This document shows, in pieces, positions 27,701 through 36,469 of a stretch of DNA of 64,000 bases. The translations under genes and the position numbers were made by a program. The notes beneath the pieces were generated by a model. It worked only from the letters and a program-made list of their open reading frames with translations, was not told the origin of the DNA and did not search any database. This DNA comes from Tardiphaga sp. (GTDB taxonomy: Bacteria; Pseudomonadota; Alphaproteobacteria; Rhizobiales; Xanthobacteraceae), in assembly GCA_030147505.1 (NCBI GenBank), contig JASBVG010000017.1, positions 62,001 to 126,000 on the forward strand, given 5' to 3'. The stretch's first letter is position 1. Each line of letters starts with the position of its first letter.

Positions 27701-28364
27701 CGAGCGACGCCGACATATGGGCGCGCATGTCACTCAACTGCTGGCGGCCCAGATGAGCGTAAGGGATCACCCACGGCGCATCGTCCAGGAATTCTGGCGG
27801 CGTTACATTGTGATAAATCAGGACTTTCGGCGCAGCGAGCGAGAGGATGAAATCCAGTACGCCGTGTCCCATCGAATGGTGCACGAGAAGCACGTAGTCG
27901 TCGTGCTTCGGCAAGTCATCTACGATAAACAGTTTATCGGAGAGGCGTGGATCACGATGTTCAACGAAGATCTCGCTATAGTAGCCGAGATCTCTCAGTA
28001 TGTCCTGAATGAGGAACATCGAGTTCGTGATGGCGTCGCCAACGGAAGAGCCAGAGTGGAATTGGTGGACCGCACGTGTGCGCCTGTGTCCGCGCGCTCT
28101 GGTTGGTGGCGTCGGCAACTGGTCCGCAGACGTGATGCGAGCGTCAAGCGGTACGGGGGAAATTTCGAAACCTGCAGCGGCCAAAGAACGCATTGCAAGA
28201 AAGCGCAGAAGTCGCAAGCTCCGACGCGAAGCGCTGCCTTTGCCAGCAACCTTGCTCAAACGCTGTACACGCCCCAAAGGAAAGCCTGCACTGATAAGTG
28301 CCGCTCCATAGCGTCGCCGCAACACGTTCTGGATGATCAGGTTCAGGTGTTCGAGCAACGTCAA
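24705..28364 (-). CDS. Triple-domain GT4 glycosyltransferase (1219 aa)
   Basis: A single 1219-residue chain holding three successive GT-B/GT4 units. Unit 1, about residues 100-440, has ILFVGRVVKSKGQADLV and HHEGFGVPLIEAMAHGLPVI. Unit 2, about 490-830, has LLHVSSCFPRKGVDILL and RGEGFNLPAAEAMAARMPLI. Unit 3, about 839-1219, begins IGWVSTWSVKCGVAEYSRF and has GSYGFFLPGKGISKLI. Units 1 and 2 keep the E-x7-E motif; in unit 3 the equivalent (DESNESASGAVRIALASG) is altered. Such fusions build repeating polymers, as in mannan or rhamnan O-antigens exported by ABC transporters. Start is TTG 28364; no good ribosome site is visible, so a later start is possible. Confidence 0.87.
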   Translation of the reverse strand: MTLLEHLNLIIQNVLRRRYGAALISAGFPLGRVQRLSKVAGKGSASRRSLRLLRFLAMRSLAAAGFEISPVPLDARITSADQLPTPPTRARGHRRTRAVHQFHSGSSVGDAITNSMFLIQDILRDLGYYSEIFVEHRDPRLSDKLFIVDDLPKHDDYVLLVHHSMGHGVLDFILSLAAPKVLIYHNVTPPEFLDDAPWVIPYAHLGRQQLSDMRAHMSASLADSEYNMLELRDYGYDDAEVCSLLFDLNTLRPRRSDIRALRAATSSDPFTILFVGRVVKSKGQADLVDAFAAFSKRHDKPSRLVLVGRFDSIEDAYPAEIRRRAESHGLTDRVTLTGGVSDEELHRWFATADAYVSLSHHEGFGVPLIEAMAHGLPVIAWPVSAIAYTIGEAAIPLPERSSEAVADALLRLTTNDVYRREVIERQLAFIDRYELDHHKPTLLRALAIAGASVPLSEDTRAGLVRNLHTTFVGHVEGAYSLAAVNRSMAITMEAARPAHQRVVAWENGPSFDSAKLPDAQKDQMAVLISRGRPPTEPQVVISQHYPILIPDLPGRRLAMIFWEESLLPDQMVQTLNDGFEAVLAPTEFVRKALIDSGVWRPILNIGYAPDLTHYRNVGIERSSSTPQRPFTLLHVSSCFPRKGVDILLAAFARAFRREDNVELIIKTFANPHNTVVQQVADLRAKEPDIGTIHVIEQDYDNNEMLALFRRCDAMVLPTRGEGFNLPAAEAMAARMPLITTGHGGHLDFATPENSRFIDFRFTLSESHVTQGSSLWVEPDIDDLTKALHELHRDRFDNASASNRKIQRAGADVADALAPDAWVDRLIDSTVDLISRPATKQVRIGWVSTWSVKCGVAEYSRFLLSKLQDKPATDSSKFTILCDDRTENFTNSEFAPVVRAWSLLDDQAVMARLARGIAVNDPHIVVIQHQPGLISWANLAHLLQDTRLKVRKIVVVLHSVPALAQLPAHELDTVIAALHSATRILVHQVSDLNRLKDYGLVANVTHFPHGAPPRFKAVDARALSRKDAPIIGSYGFFLPGKGISKLIRALPHLRKEWPNVRLRLVNAEYDSPVSVNEIAACKALAQSIGVDDMIDWNTAFQADNDSLALLAECDLLVMPYDESNESASGAVRIALASGTPVAVTPAAIFDELGEAVFRFSGFEQALIDQDIACLLRDQQTRRQKQESASVWLSQRQWPVLARRMNGMLRGLHASREPRNH

Positions 28365-28490
28365 ATCTCGTGGGATAAGGAGAAAAAGGTCGATGAGCTA
28401 GCACGACGGGCAGTGAGAGTTCGAAATCTACATTAGTTGCTACATCGGATAAATGACCCCAAAGCGTATGACGTTGTCTCGTCGGGGCTG

Positions 28491-30539
28491 TTATGCTTGG
28501 TCCGGAACATTCTCGTCCAATTCGGACGTCCAAATCTGAGCCGAGGAGTCGCTCGGCGCGCGCCAGTCTCCGCGTGGCGAGAGGGAGCCACCGGAAGCAA
28601 CCTTTGGACCGTTCGGAATAGCAGAACGCTTGAACTGGCTGATCTGGAAGAAGCGGTAAAGAAATGTCCTCAGCCACTTCTTGATGACAACCAACTCGTA
28701 GGCGGTCTTATCCGCCTCTTCGAGGCCGGGTGGCCAGTCGCCAATCTTGACGTCACGCCAGGCATTCCAGGAGAGAAATGCGACCTTGCTCGGCCTGAAG
28801 CCATAACGTGTGATGTAATAGAGATTGAAATCTTGCAACGGGTAAGGACCGACAATCTGCTCTGTGCTTTGCGCTGGGCGCTCGCCGTCGCCCGGTACGA
28901 GTTCGGGCGATATTTCCGTCGTCAGGATCGAGCGCAAGATTGTTGAGGCGTCGGCGCCAAATTCCTTGCGATCGGCGACCCAGCGGATCAGATGCTGGAT
29001 CAGTGTCTTCGGCACCGAGGCGTTGACATTGTAGTGGGACATGTGGTCGCCCACGCCATAGGTACACCATCCGAGCGCTAGTTCGGACAAGTCACCGGTC
29101 CCAACCACGATCGCGTTGTGGAAGTTGGCAAGACGAAACAGCAAAGATGTGCGGGCACCTGCTTGAACGTTCTCGAACGTCACGTCGTAGTCCGGAAGCC
29201 CCCGTGAATTCGGATGCGAAATATCGCTCAGCATCTGGCGCGATGCCGGCGTGATATCGATTTCCTCGGCGCTCACGCCCATCGCGCTCATCAATGCGTG
29301 CGCGTTGGTCTTTGTGTGCTTCGATGTGGCGAAACCCGGTAGCGTGTAGCAGAGAATGTTTTGGCGAGGTAATCCAAGCTGATCGAAAGCGCGAGCGGCG
29401 ACGATGAGGGCGTGAGTCGAATCGAGACCGCCGGAAATTCCCAGGACGACCTTTTTCATGCCTGTCGTACGCAGTCGTGTGGCAAGGCCGTGCACCTGGA
29501 TGTTGAAGGCCTCGTAGCAGCTTTCGTCGAGCAGATGAAGATCGTCAGGCACAAACGGGAAGCGTGTGGTGGCGCGGGCCAGCGATATGCGCTCTTCCCT
29601 GGGCGCGCCAAGACCGAAGCCAATTTGGCGGAATGATGCGATCTTGGCGGATTGTGCGTCGGCACAGTCGCCCCAGGAGCCGACCCGCATGCGCTCTTGC
29701 CGCAGCCGCTCGAGGTCGATGTCAGCAGTGATCAGCTGGGATTTCTGCGGGAAGCGCTCGGCCTCGGCGAGCTGCTCGCCAAGTTCGAACACGGCCGCTT
29801 GTCCATCCCATGCGAGATCGGTTGTGGACTCGCCGGGCCCCGACGCCGAATACAGATAAGCCGCAATGCATCGCGCGGATTGAGACTTGCAGAGAACGCG
29901 GCGGTTGTCGGCCTTCCCCACGGTGATGTTCGAAGCGGAGAGGTTGGCGAGGACGGTCGCGCCCGCCAGCGCGCCAAAAGTCGAGGGCGGAACAGGCGTC
30001 CAGACGTCCTCGCAGATTTCCACATGGAGAGACAGGTCTGGCAGGTCGATGGCAGCAAAGATGAGATCGGTGCCGAAAGGCACATCCTGTCCGTCGAATG
30101 TGACGGTCTTTGTTGCCTGCGACCAGCCGGCAGCAAAGTGTCGCTTTTCGTAAAATTCTCGATAATTTGGCAAATAGGATTTCGGAACGATTCCGAGCAA
30201 TTTGCCGCGATGGATTACGTAGGCGCAGTTGAACAGGCGGCCCTGGGTGGCGAACGGCGCCCCCACAATGAGTACGGGCATCAGGTCGCGGCTGTGCTCG
30301 ATGATGCCGATAAGTTCGGTAGCGGACGCTTCGAGCAACGTGTCCTGATGAAACAGGTCCTCATTGGTATAAGCGGTGATTCCAAGTTCCGGAAACAAGG
30401 CGACGGCACATGACTTCTGATGAGCATCGCGCGCCAGCCGCAGCGTCTCGGCGGCATTGGCTGCAGGGGCGGCAACCTTGACCTGCGGAATACAAACGGC
30501 GACACGCGCGAAGCCATGGTTGTAGATATTATCGAACAT
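28491..30539 (-). CDS. nadE: Glutamine-dependent NAD+ synthetase
   Basis: A 682-residue two-domain enzyme that amidates nicotinate adenine dinucleotide using glutamine. The N-terminal nitrilase-type glutaminase shows the Glu-Lys-Cys triad in [22 protein letters not shown] and HVEICEDVW. The C-terminal synthetase has the ATP loop [11 protein letters not shown], then [12 protein letters not shown] and [13 protein letters not shown]. Length matches long-form NadE. A housekeeping gene, it interrupts the glycan locus and is followed on the same strand by the large glycosyltransferase after 126 bases. Confidence 0.97.
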   Translation of the reverse strand: MFDNIYNHGFARVAVCIPQVKVAAPAANAAETLRLARDAHQKSCAVALFPELGITAYTNEDLFHQDTLLEASATELIGIIEHSRDLMPVLIVGAPFATQGRLFNCAYVIHRGKLLGIVPKSYLPNYREFYEKRHFAAGWSQATKTVTFDGQDVPFGTDLIFAAIDLPDLSLHVEICEDVWTPVPPSTFGALAGATVLANLSASNITVGKADNRRVLCKSQSARCIAAYLYSASGPGESTTDLAWDGQAAVFELGEQLAEAERFPQKSQLITADIDLERLRQERMRVGSWGDCADAQSAKIASFRQIGFGLGAPREERISLARATTRFPFVPDDLHLLDESCYEAFNIQVHGLATRLRTTGMKKVVLGISGGLDSTHALIVAARAFDQLGLPRQNILCYTLPGFATSKHTKTNAHALMSAMGVSAEEIDITPASRQMLSDISHPNSRGLPDYDVTFENVQAGARTSLLFRLANFHNAIVVGTGDLSELALGWCTYGVGDHMSHYNVNASVPKTLIQHLIRWVADRKEFGADASTILRSILTTEISPELVPGDGERPAQSTEQIVGPYPLQDFNLYYITRYGFRPSKVAFLSWNAWRDVKIGDWPPGLEEADKTAYELVVIKKWLRTFLYRFFQISQFKRSAIPNGPKVASGGSLSPRGDWRAPSDSSAQIWTSELDENVPDQA

Positions 30540-30588
30540 CGTCAGGTTTCCGGTAGAAGAAGGGCGCTGGATGCCTGCGCCGGCCTAT

Positions 30589-31236
30589 CTAAAGCATCAT
30601 CCAGGGCGGTTCGCCAATTCCAAGCCGATCGCAGGCATCGCGAAACGCGGGATGGCCGCCTGACAAGTAAAGGAGGCCCAAATTGCCAGGGATCGCCAAT
30701 TGGCCGGTTGCGGCGAGGTGGCGGAGATCCTCTCCGCCGACAAACATCGCCTCTACGCCGGGTTCGGATTGGCGGAACGCGCCGCTTACGATCGCCGCAA
30801 AGCCATGGAACCGGTTGGTCAGGCGGCCGACATCCGCAAAGCAATCAACGAGCCCGAAAAGTTGCAGGACCGAAAGTCCGGTTTCCTCCTCGACCTCGCG
30901 CCGAGCCGTCTCGTCCGCTGGCTCAGCGCCATCCCGCAAGCCCCCGGGAAATTCGAGCGTCCATTGATCGACAACAGGACGATACTGTTTGACCAACACC
31001 ACCGAGCCGTTTTCATGCAAGCAGAGCACCTGGACATAGTCGGCCTGGCCGAGCGCATGATAGGTTGCGGGCTCGGTGTTCCCCGGCACGATTGCTGAAA
31101 TGGTCTCAAGGCTCACCCAAGGGGAAACCGGAGCGCTGCTCTGCGCCACGATTCGCGACTGGCCTGCATTGGGATCGGTTGGCAAAGTCCGTTCCTTTAG
31201 GAATTTTAGCTCGGCATGTGTGTTGTCGTATCGCAT
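30589..31236 (-). CDS. NUDIX hydrolase
   Basis: A 215-residue protein with a complete Nudix box, GGLRDGAEPADETARREVEEETGL, quoted here only as G-x5-E-x7-REVEEETG, near residues 95-120. VVLVKQYRPVVDQWTLEFPGG before it is typical of ADP-sugar pyrophosphatase-like Nudix enzymes. The C-terminus is GEPPWMML. It lies 49 bases upstream of nadE on the same strand, so it could act on NAD-related or NDP-sugar pyrophosphates; context fits either. Confidence 0.88.
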   Translation of the reverse strand: MRYDNTHAELKFLKERTLPTDPNAGQSRIVAQSSAPVSPWVSLETISAIVPGNTEPATYHALGQADYVQVLCLHENGSVVLVKQYRPVVDQWTLEFPGGLRDGAEPADETARREVEEETGLSVLQLFGLVDCFADVGRLTNRFHGFAAIVSGAFRQSEPGVEAMFVGGEDLRHLAATGQLAIPGNLGLLYLSGGHPAFRDACDRLGIGEPPWMML

Positions 31237-31436
31237 GAAGCGGCAAGTGGCGCCAGCACGTCATATCGGGTTCGGTCGGGTAATCAAGCCGCCACAGACG
31301 ATTGAGGTGAGGTCGCCAAGCGGATGATGAAACTCGGATATTCGGGATGAACGGGGTGTTTTCGTTTGTGGCAGCCCTCGACTCCGGAGCGATATATTGT
31401 AGAACGGCTGAATAATGGCCCGGGAGCAACTTCCGA

Positions 31437-32600
31437 ATGAACGTACCTTTCTATCGGCACGATTTGACTGCGAATGACGCTACCGCGGTTGCTCAGGTTC
31501 TGCAGAGTCCATTCCTGACATCCGGTAATGTCGGGCGGGCAGTTGAAGATCGTCTTTGCGAGTATTTTGGCACCAAGCACGCGATACTCGTGAATAGTTG
31601 GACGAACGGTGCCGTGGCCGCCCTGCTGGCCCTCGATATCGTGCCTGGCGATGAAGTCATTGTTCCCGCACAGACGTTCATCGCAACAGCGAATGTAGCC
31701 GAATTGATCGGTGCGAAGGCTGTGTTCGTGGATGTTGATCCAGCAACTCTTCTGATGCGGCCGGATTTGGTGCGTGCTGCAGTGACACCGCGCACGCGCG
31801 CGATCATTCCGGTGCACCTTTACGGCCAAATGGTCGATGTTGCTGCGCTGCAAGAAATGCTTGCTGATCGTTCGGATATTACGATCATCGAGGATGCCGC
31901 CCATTGCTTCGAGGGCGAGTTGAACGGGGAAAAACCTGGGACGCGTTCGAGTTGTGCCATTTTCTCGTTCTACGCGACGAAGAATGTCACCTGCGGCGAG
32001 GGCGGTGCGTTAGTCACCAACGACACCGCCCTGTATGAGCGCCTGCTCCAAGCCCGTATGCACGGAATGACCGCAGGTGCGATCGACCGCTTCAAGCTGG
32101 GCGGTTATCGCCATTGGGATATGCAGCGAATGGGTATGAAGGCAAATCTGCCGGATCTGCTTGCCTGCCTGTTGCCATCGCAAATTGACACGATCGATGC
32201 GCGGCTTCCGCAGCGCGACGATTTGTTCAATGTCTATGAACGTGCTTTTGCCGATATCCCCGTCCGGCTGCCAACAACGATCAGCAACTCGCGGCATGCG
32301 CGTCATCTATTTGTCATGCATGTGCCGCCAGCCATCAGGGATGAGGTTATCCAGGTGATGGGTGAGAACGGCGTTGGCGTGACGGTGAACTATCGCGCGG
32401 TACCCAATGTGACTTACTATCGGGAAAAGTATGGCTATACGTCGGGCCTCTATCCCGTTAGCGAGACATGGGGAGCGGGCACGATCAGCCTACCGTTGTT
32501 CCCGTCCATGACCAGGGACGAACAACAGCATGTCATCAATGCTGTGCGTAACAAGATCGTACCGATGATCGAGGCGAGCCTCGCTTCGGCCTCGCGTTGA
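31437..32600 (+). CDS. DegT/DnrJ/EryC1/StrS sugar aminotransferase
   Basis: A 387-residue PLP enzyme that aminates a keto nucleotide-sugar. Features are PFLTSGNVGRAVEDRL near the N-terminus, the PLP-binding IIEDAAHCFEG, and FYATKNVTCGEGGALVTND, where the lysine binds PLP. The presence of lysine rules out RfbH-type 3-dehydratases, which have histidine. VNYRAVPNVTYYREKYG and ISLPLFPSMTRDEQQHV match the ArnB/PseC branch. It opens module B, followed by a 4,6-dehydratase-like gene and, two genes on, a formyltransferase, so its product is probably an amino-deoxyhexose that becomes N-formylated. Confidence 0.92.
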   Translation: MNVPFYRHDLTANDATAVAQVLQSPFLTSGNVGRAVEDRLCEYFGTKHAILVNSWTNGAVAALLALDIVPGDEVIVPAQTFIATANVAELIGAKAVFVDVDPATLLMRPDLVRAAVTPRTRAIIPVHLYGQMVDVAALQEMLADRSDITIIEDAAHCFEGELNGEKPGTRSSCAIFSFYATKNVTCGEGGALVTNDTALYERLLQARMHGMTAGAIDRFKLGGYRHWDMQRMGMKANLPDLLACLLPSQIDTIDARLPQRDDLFNVYERAFADIPVRLPTTISNSRHARHLFVMHVPPAIRDEVIQVMGENGVGVTVNYRAVPNVTYYREKYGYTSGLYPVSETWGAGTISLPLFPSMTRDEQQHVINAVRNKIVPMIEASLASASR

Positions 32601-32666
32601 GTAACAAACGATCTATTGGGGTTGGCGGTCGCATGACGCCGCATTTGAGAGTTCGCGGAGATTAAG

Positions 32667-33728
32667 ATGGCTGGGGCTACGGAAGTGAAGAACCGGAAGG
32701 TCGTGTTGGTAACCGGGGGCGCCGGATTTATCGGATCGGCATTCGTTCGTTATTTGTATGATCGTTATCCGGACTATCGGATCGTCGTCGTCGATGCGCT
32801 CACTTATGCGGGTTCCATCGAAAACTTGCCGAAAGACATCAACGTCACGAACGACGATCGCTTCGCCTTCTGGTATGGCAACGTCTGCAATGCGGAATTA
32901 ATGGACACGTTGGTGGGGCAGGCCGATATCGTCGTGCATTTTGCCGCAGAAACGCATGTAACCCGTTCGATCTACGATAATCTGCTGTTTTTCCAGACTG
33001 ACGTTATCGGTACGCAAACCGTCATGAATGCTGTGCTCAAGCATTCGAAGCGGATCGAGCGCGTTATCCATATCTCGACGTCCGAGGTTTATGGCACCGC
33101 CGAGCTCCCGAGCATCGACGAGAACCATCCGCTCAATCCGATGAGCCCTTACGCCAGCGCCAAGTGTGGTGCCGATCGCCTCGTTTACTCCTACTGGGCG
33201 ACCTACAGGCTGCCTGTCGTGATCGTGCGTCCATTCAATAATTACGGCCCTCGACAGCATCTCGAAAAGGCGATTCCGCGTTTCGTGACCAATACGATCA
33301 CTAGGTCACCTTTGACCGTTCATGGTGATGGATCGGCAGCGCGTGATTTCGTCTATGTCGATGACACCGCAAGCGCGGTTGACGTCTTGATGCACGCGCC
33401 CGTGGCGCAGATTTCAGGTGAAGTCTTCAACGTTGCGAGCGGCCTAGATCGCGGCATGGGCGATATTGCCGCTCAAATCGTGAAGAGGATGGGAGGCGAT
33501 CCAAGCCTGATCGTCAACATCGGAGACCGCCCTGGGCAAGTGTCACGCCACACCGGCGACGGCAGCAAGATCGCAAAAATGTTCGGCTGGAAGCCGTCTG
33601 TCGATTGGGAGACGGGGCTCGATCGCACGATCGACTGGTTCCAGAACAACGTCTCCTGGTGGGAGAAGCAGAAGTGGATGCGCCAAATCCCTATCAAGAC
33701 TGCGTCAGGCCAGACCGAAATGCATTAA
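32667..33728 (+). CDS. NDP-glucose 4,6-dehydratase-like SDR
   Basis: A 353-residue extended SDR with GGAG before ATG 32667. It has LVTGGAGFIGSAFVRYLY, VVDALTYAGSIENL (the RfbB-like ALTYAG), HFAAETHVTRSI, HISTSEVYGTAE and YASAKCGADRL for the catalytic pair. The ETHV rather than ESHV and the THVTRSI segment set it slightly apart from classical dTDP-glucose dehydratases. It probably supplies the 4-keto-6-deoxy sugar for the aminotransferase just upstream. The exact nucleotide cannot be read from the sequence. Confidence 0.88.
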   Translation: MAGATEVKNRKVVLVTGGAGFIGSAFVRYLYDRYPDYRIVVVDALTYAGSIENLPKDINVTNDDRFAFWYGNVCNAELMDTLVGQADIVVHFAAETHVTRSIYDNLLFFQTDVIGTQTVMNAVLKHSKRIERVIHISTSEVYGTAELPSIDENHPLNPMSPYASAKCGADRLVYSYWATYRLPVVIVRPFNNYGPRQHLEKAIPRFVTNTITRSPLTVHGDGSAARDFVYVDDTASAVDVLMHAPVAQISGEVFNVASGLDRGMGDIAAQIVKRMGGDPSLIVNIGDRPGQVSRHTGDGSKIAKMFGWKPSVDWETGLDRTIDWFQNNVSWWEKQKWMRQIPIKTASGQTEMH

Positions 33729-33769
33729 CGGTCTCGACCATCACCTCGAATTGGAGGCTATGACGCGCG

Positions 33770-34705
33770 ATGCCCCATATTTCCGTGGTAGCTCCGGTCT
33801 ACAACGAACAAGAAGTCACATTGGCTGCTTTGGCTGATCGCGTCGGAGCAGCGCTGGCAGAGATAACAACAGATTACGAAATCATTCTTGTTGATGACGG
33901 GAGCAGAATTGAAACTTGGTCGGCCATCTGTGCAGTCGGCCGGACCGACCCCAAACTAAGGGGGTTACGTTTTTCTCGCAATTTCGGTCAGCATCCTGCA
34001 ATCGCGGCGGGGGTCGATAGTGCGGCCGGCGATTGGGTCATCGTTATGGATTCCGATCTACAGGACCGGCCAGAGGTTATACCGGATCTCTACCGCAAGG
34101 CTCAAGAAGGGTACGATGTTGTTTTCGTTAATCGTCAGGAGCGCCCGGAGACTGCTCTGTATCAATTCTGCGCGGGGGCTTTCTATCGAACTTTAAATTT
34201 TCTGTCTGGCCAGAAATACGAGCGTCGTCAGGCGAACTACTCCATCGTCAACGCAAAAGTTGTTGAAGCTTTTCGTCGAGTTCCAGATCGAGATCGTTTC
34301 TATGGCGGAACTGTCCGGTGGCTAGGCTTCCGGAGCACTGCGATCGATGCGCTCCACGGTGAACGTGAGTATGGACGACCAAGTTACAGTTTACTCGGGC
34401 GTTTTCGCTTCGCGTTTCGATTAATCTTTGGGTTCAGTACGCGCCTTCTGTATGTCGCAATTGTTCTCGGCCTATGCTTTTCAGTTGTCGCATTTGCCTT
34501 GGCTGCGGACATCGTCGTTTACAAAATTCTGAATCCCTCTTTGCCGTTGCCGGGGTGGCCGAGCGTCATGACAGCTGTGTTTTTCACGGCAGGCATCACA
34601 AATCTGATGTTAGGCTTGGTCGGAATCTACATTGGTAACCTTGTCGAGCACACCAAGCATCGTCCCATTTATGTCGTCGCCCAAAGAACCAACGCGAATG
34701 AGTGA
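33770..34705 (+). CDS. GtrB/ArnC-like glycosyltransferase family 2
   Basis: A 311-residue GT2 protein with two C-terminal membrane segments. It has SVVAPVYNEQEVTLAAL, ILVDDGSR, RNFGQHPAIAAGVDSAAGD and the metal-binding MDSDLQDRPE, then IFGFSTRLLYVAIVLGLCFS and VMTAVFFTAGITNLMLGLVG. These are the marks of undecaprenyl-phosphate glycosyltransferases such as GtrB and ArnC. In module B it would load the formamido- or amino-sugar onto undecaprenyl phosphate. Its end overlaps the formyltransferase start by eight bases. Confidence 0.9.
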   Translation: MPHISVVAPVYNEQEVTLAALADRVGAALAEITTDYEIILVDDGSRIETWSAICAVGRTDPKLRGLRFSRNFGQHPAIAAGVDSAAGDWVIVMDSDLQDRPEVIPDLYRKAQEGYDVVFVNRQERPETALYQFCAGAFYRTLNFLSGQKYERRQANYSIVNAKVVEAFRRVPDRDRFYGGTVRWLGFRSTAIDALHGEREYGRPSYSLLGRFRFAFRLIFGFSTRLLYVAIVLGLCFSVVAFALAADIVVYKILNPSLPLPGWPSVMTAVFFTAGITNLMLGLVGIYIGNLVEHTKHRPIYVVAQRTNANE

Positions 34706-35567
34706 TCGCGGCGTTACAATCTGTGCGGTCGGATTGAAGGGGGCAGTGTTTGTCGAGAGCATCCTAGAGATGGGATTGCAACCGCAGACAATCGTTTCTT
34801 ATGAGCAGCCTGATGATCAAGCCGCAGGATTCCTGAAAATACGAGAACTTGCTGAAGCGTGTGGTGCACATTTCGTCAACGATAAGCGGCCTGCGCTTCC
34901 GTCAGATGAACTCACATTCTTCATCGGATGGCAGTTTCTCGTAGCGTCGCCTAGCCGATACGCAGTCGTATTTCACGATTCCCTTCTTCCGCAATACCGA
35001 GGATTTGCGCCAACGGTTAGTGCATTGATCAATGGCGATCCTGAAATCGGCGTCACAGCGTTGGTTCCCAATTCGGGAGTTGATGAGGGGGATATAATTG
35101 CTCAGAAGGCGGTGACAATATCTCATCCAATCAGAATTGATCGGGCGTTGTCGCTGCAAGCCGGATTGATGGCAGAGTTAGCGATCAGTATTCATGAAGC
35201 TTGGCTGATTGGCGATTTCTCGGCGCAGCCACAAGATCATCGATGCGCGACCTACAGCATTTGGCGTGATAGGGACGATCATATTATTGACTGGTCTTTG
35301 TCTGCTGAAGAGATCCTTCGCTTCATCTATGCTGTCGGCCTCCCTTATGCTGGAGCCATAACCAGACTGGGCGGCGAGGAACTCGTTATCGATGATGCAA
35401 CCGTTTTCCCCGATCTTTATTTTGTGCAGCGACATTGCGGAAAGGTCTGGCAGCTCGATGCCGGACGTCCGGTTGTCGTATGTGGAAGCGGTTTGTTGAG
35501 GCTTGATCGCGTTCGGAAGAATGGCGAGGTCTATCAATTCAGTAGGTTGAGGCTGCGGCTCGATTAA
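34698..35567 (+). CDS. Formyltransferase-family protein (putative sugar N-formyltransferase)
   Basis: A 289-residue protein from ATG 34698, overlapping the previous stop; an upstream in-frame start adds only sequence that doubles as the GT2 gene. The formyl-transferase core has VVFHDSLLPQYRGFAP and NSGVDEGDIIAQKAV, aligning with NLHGSLLPKYRG and the catalytic aspartate region of ArnA and methionyl-tRNA formyltransferases. The histidine and aspartate are kept, but the asparagine two residues before the histidine is replaced by valine. Among aminosugar genes it most likely formylates a 4-amino sugar using formyl-tetrahydrofolate. Confidence 0.82.
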   Translation: MSDRGVTICAVGLKGAVFVESILEMGLQPQTIVSYEQPDDQAAGFLKIRELAEACGAHFVNDKRPALPSDELTFFIGWQFLVASPSRYAVVFHDSLLPQYRGFAPTVSALINGDPEIGVTALVPNSGVDEGDIIAQKAVTISHPIRIDRALSLQAGLMAELAISIHEAWLIGDFSAQPQDHRCATYSIWRDRDDHIIDWSLSAEEILRFIYAVGLPYAGAITRLGGEELVIDDATVFPDLYFVQRHCGKVWQLDAGRPVVVCGSGLLRLDRVRKNGEVYQFSRLRLRLD

Positions 35568-35584
35568 AGGGCGCTGTCTATCGA

Positions 35585-36469
35585 GTGACGTGTGAAGAAC
35601 CCGAATACCTGGATTCTGAGGATATTGGCGTGAGCAATCGATCGGACGAACTGCTGCGTAAGATCGGGCGTAATATACGAAATGTTCGCGCAAATTTTTG
35701 GACAACGAGCGATATTCCTTCGGTCTCGTATCCCGGAGAGGCTCATGCAGCTCTAGCAAGAGTCGAGGAAGGCTCTTTCTGGTTCAGGCATCGAAACAAA
35801 GTTATATGCGCTGCAGTCGAGTGCTTCTCCGCGAACGCGACTGTCTTTGAGATCGGAGGGGGAAACGGCTTCGTATCGCTCGGCCTTGAACGGCGAGGAG
35901 TTTCGGCAATCGTGGTCGAGCCCGGTATTGACGGTGCCAACGTTGCTGCGACGAGGGGGCTAACCGTCGTAAATGCAGCTTTTGCGCCCGATCTGTTCGC
36001 TACGGAGAGTTTGCCAGCAATCGGACTCTTCGATGTGATCGAACACATTCCGGATGACCATGCGTTTCTCGCCGACTGTGCGCGAGCTATGGAGCCTGGC
36101 GGGTATATCTATATTGCCGTGCCGGCCCATCAGTTTCTGTGGTCTGTCGACGACGAGTATGCAGGTCACTATCGACGATATGGACGAGCGCAGCTTGCGA
36201 GAGTTCTTAAATCGGCTGGCTTTGACGTGCTGCGAACAACCGCATTCTTCTCACTCCTAGTCCCTCCGCTTCTTGCGCTACGCACAATTCCGAGCCGGTT
36301 TGGATGGCGGAATGTTTCCTCAGCAGACGAAGCGTTCGATCACCACGGTAGTGGGATCGGCGCCGCTGTGGCGGAGAAAATGTTGAGCGTCGAATTGTCG
36401 ATCATTAAGCGCGGAAATCTTCCATTCGGCACCAGTCTACTTGCTGTGGCACGAAAGCCGTCTAGATGA
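35585..36469 (+). CDS. Class I SAM-dependent methyltransferase
   Basis: A 294-residue protein from GTG 35585; a GTG at 35630 with GAGG upstream is a good alternative. SAM motif I is TVFEIGGGNGFVSLGL, then IGLFDVIEHIPDDHAFL and MEPGGYIYIAVPAH, as in Methyltransf_23/UbiG-like enzymes. It overlaps the following GtrA gene by ATGA. As part of module B it may methylate the sugar or lipid-linked intermediate. Confidence 0.83.
   Translation: MTCEEPEYLDSEDIGVSNRSDELLRKIGRNIRNVRANFWTTSDIPSVSYPGEAHAALARVEEGSFWFRHRNKVICAAVECFSANATVFEIGGGNGFVSLGLERRGVSAIVVEPGIDGANVAATRGLTVVNAAFAPDLFATESLPAIGLFDVIEHIPDDHAFLADCARAMEPGGYIYIAVPAHQFLWSVDDEYAGHYRRYGRAQLARVLKSAGFDVLRTTAFFSLLVPPLLALRTIPSRFGWRNVSSADEAFDHHGSGIGAAVAEKMLSVELSIIKRGNLPFGTSLLAVARKPSR

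Noticed and set aside
28365..28490. Terminator or promoter between nadE and the triple glycosyltransferase
   Set aside because: No convincing hairpin with T-run or promoter boxes found in these 126 bases.
31437..32600. RfbH-type CDP-4-keto-6-deoxyglucose 3-dehydratase
   Set aside because: The PLP-binding lysine is present (YATKNVTCGEGG) and the length is 387 rather than about 437 residues, so it is an aminotransferase.
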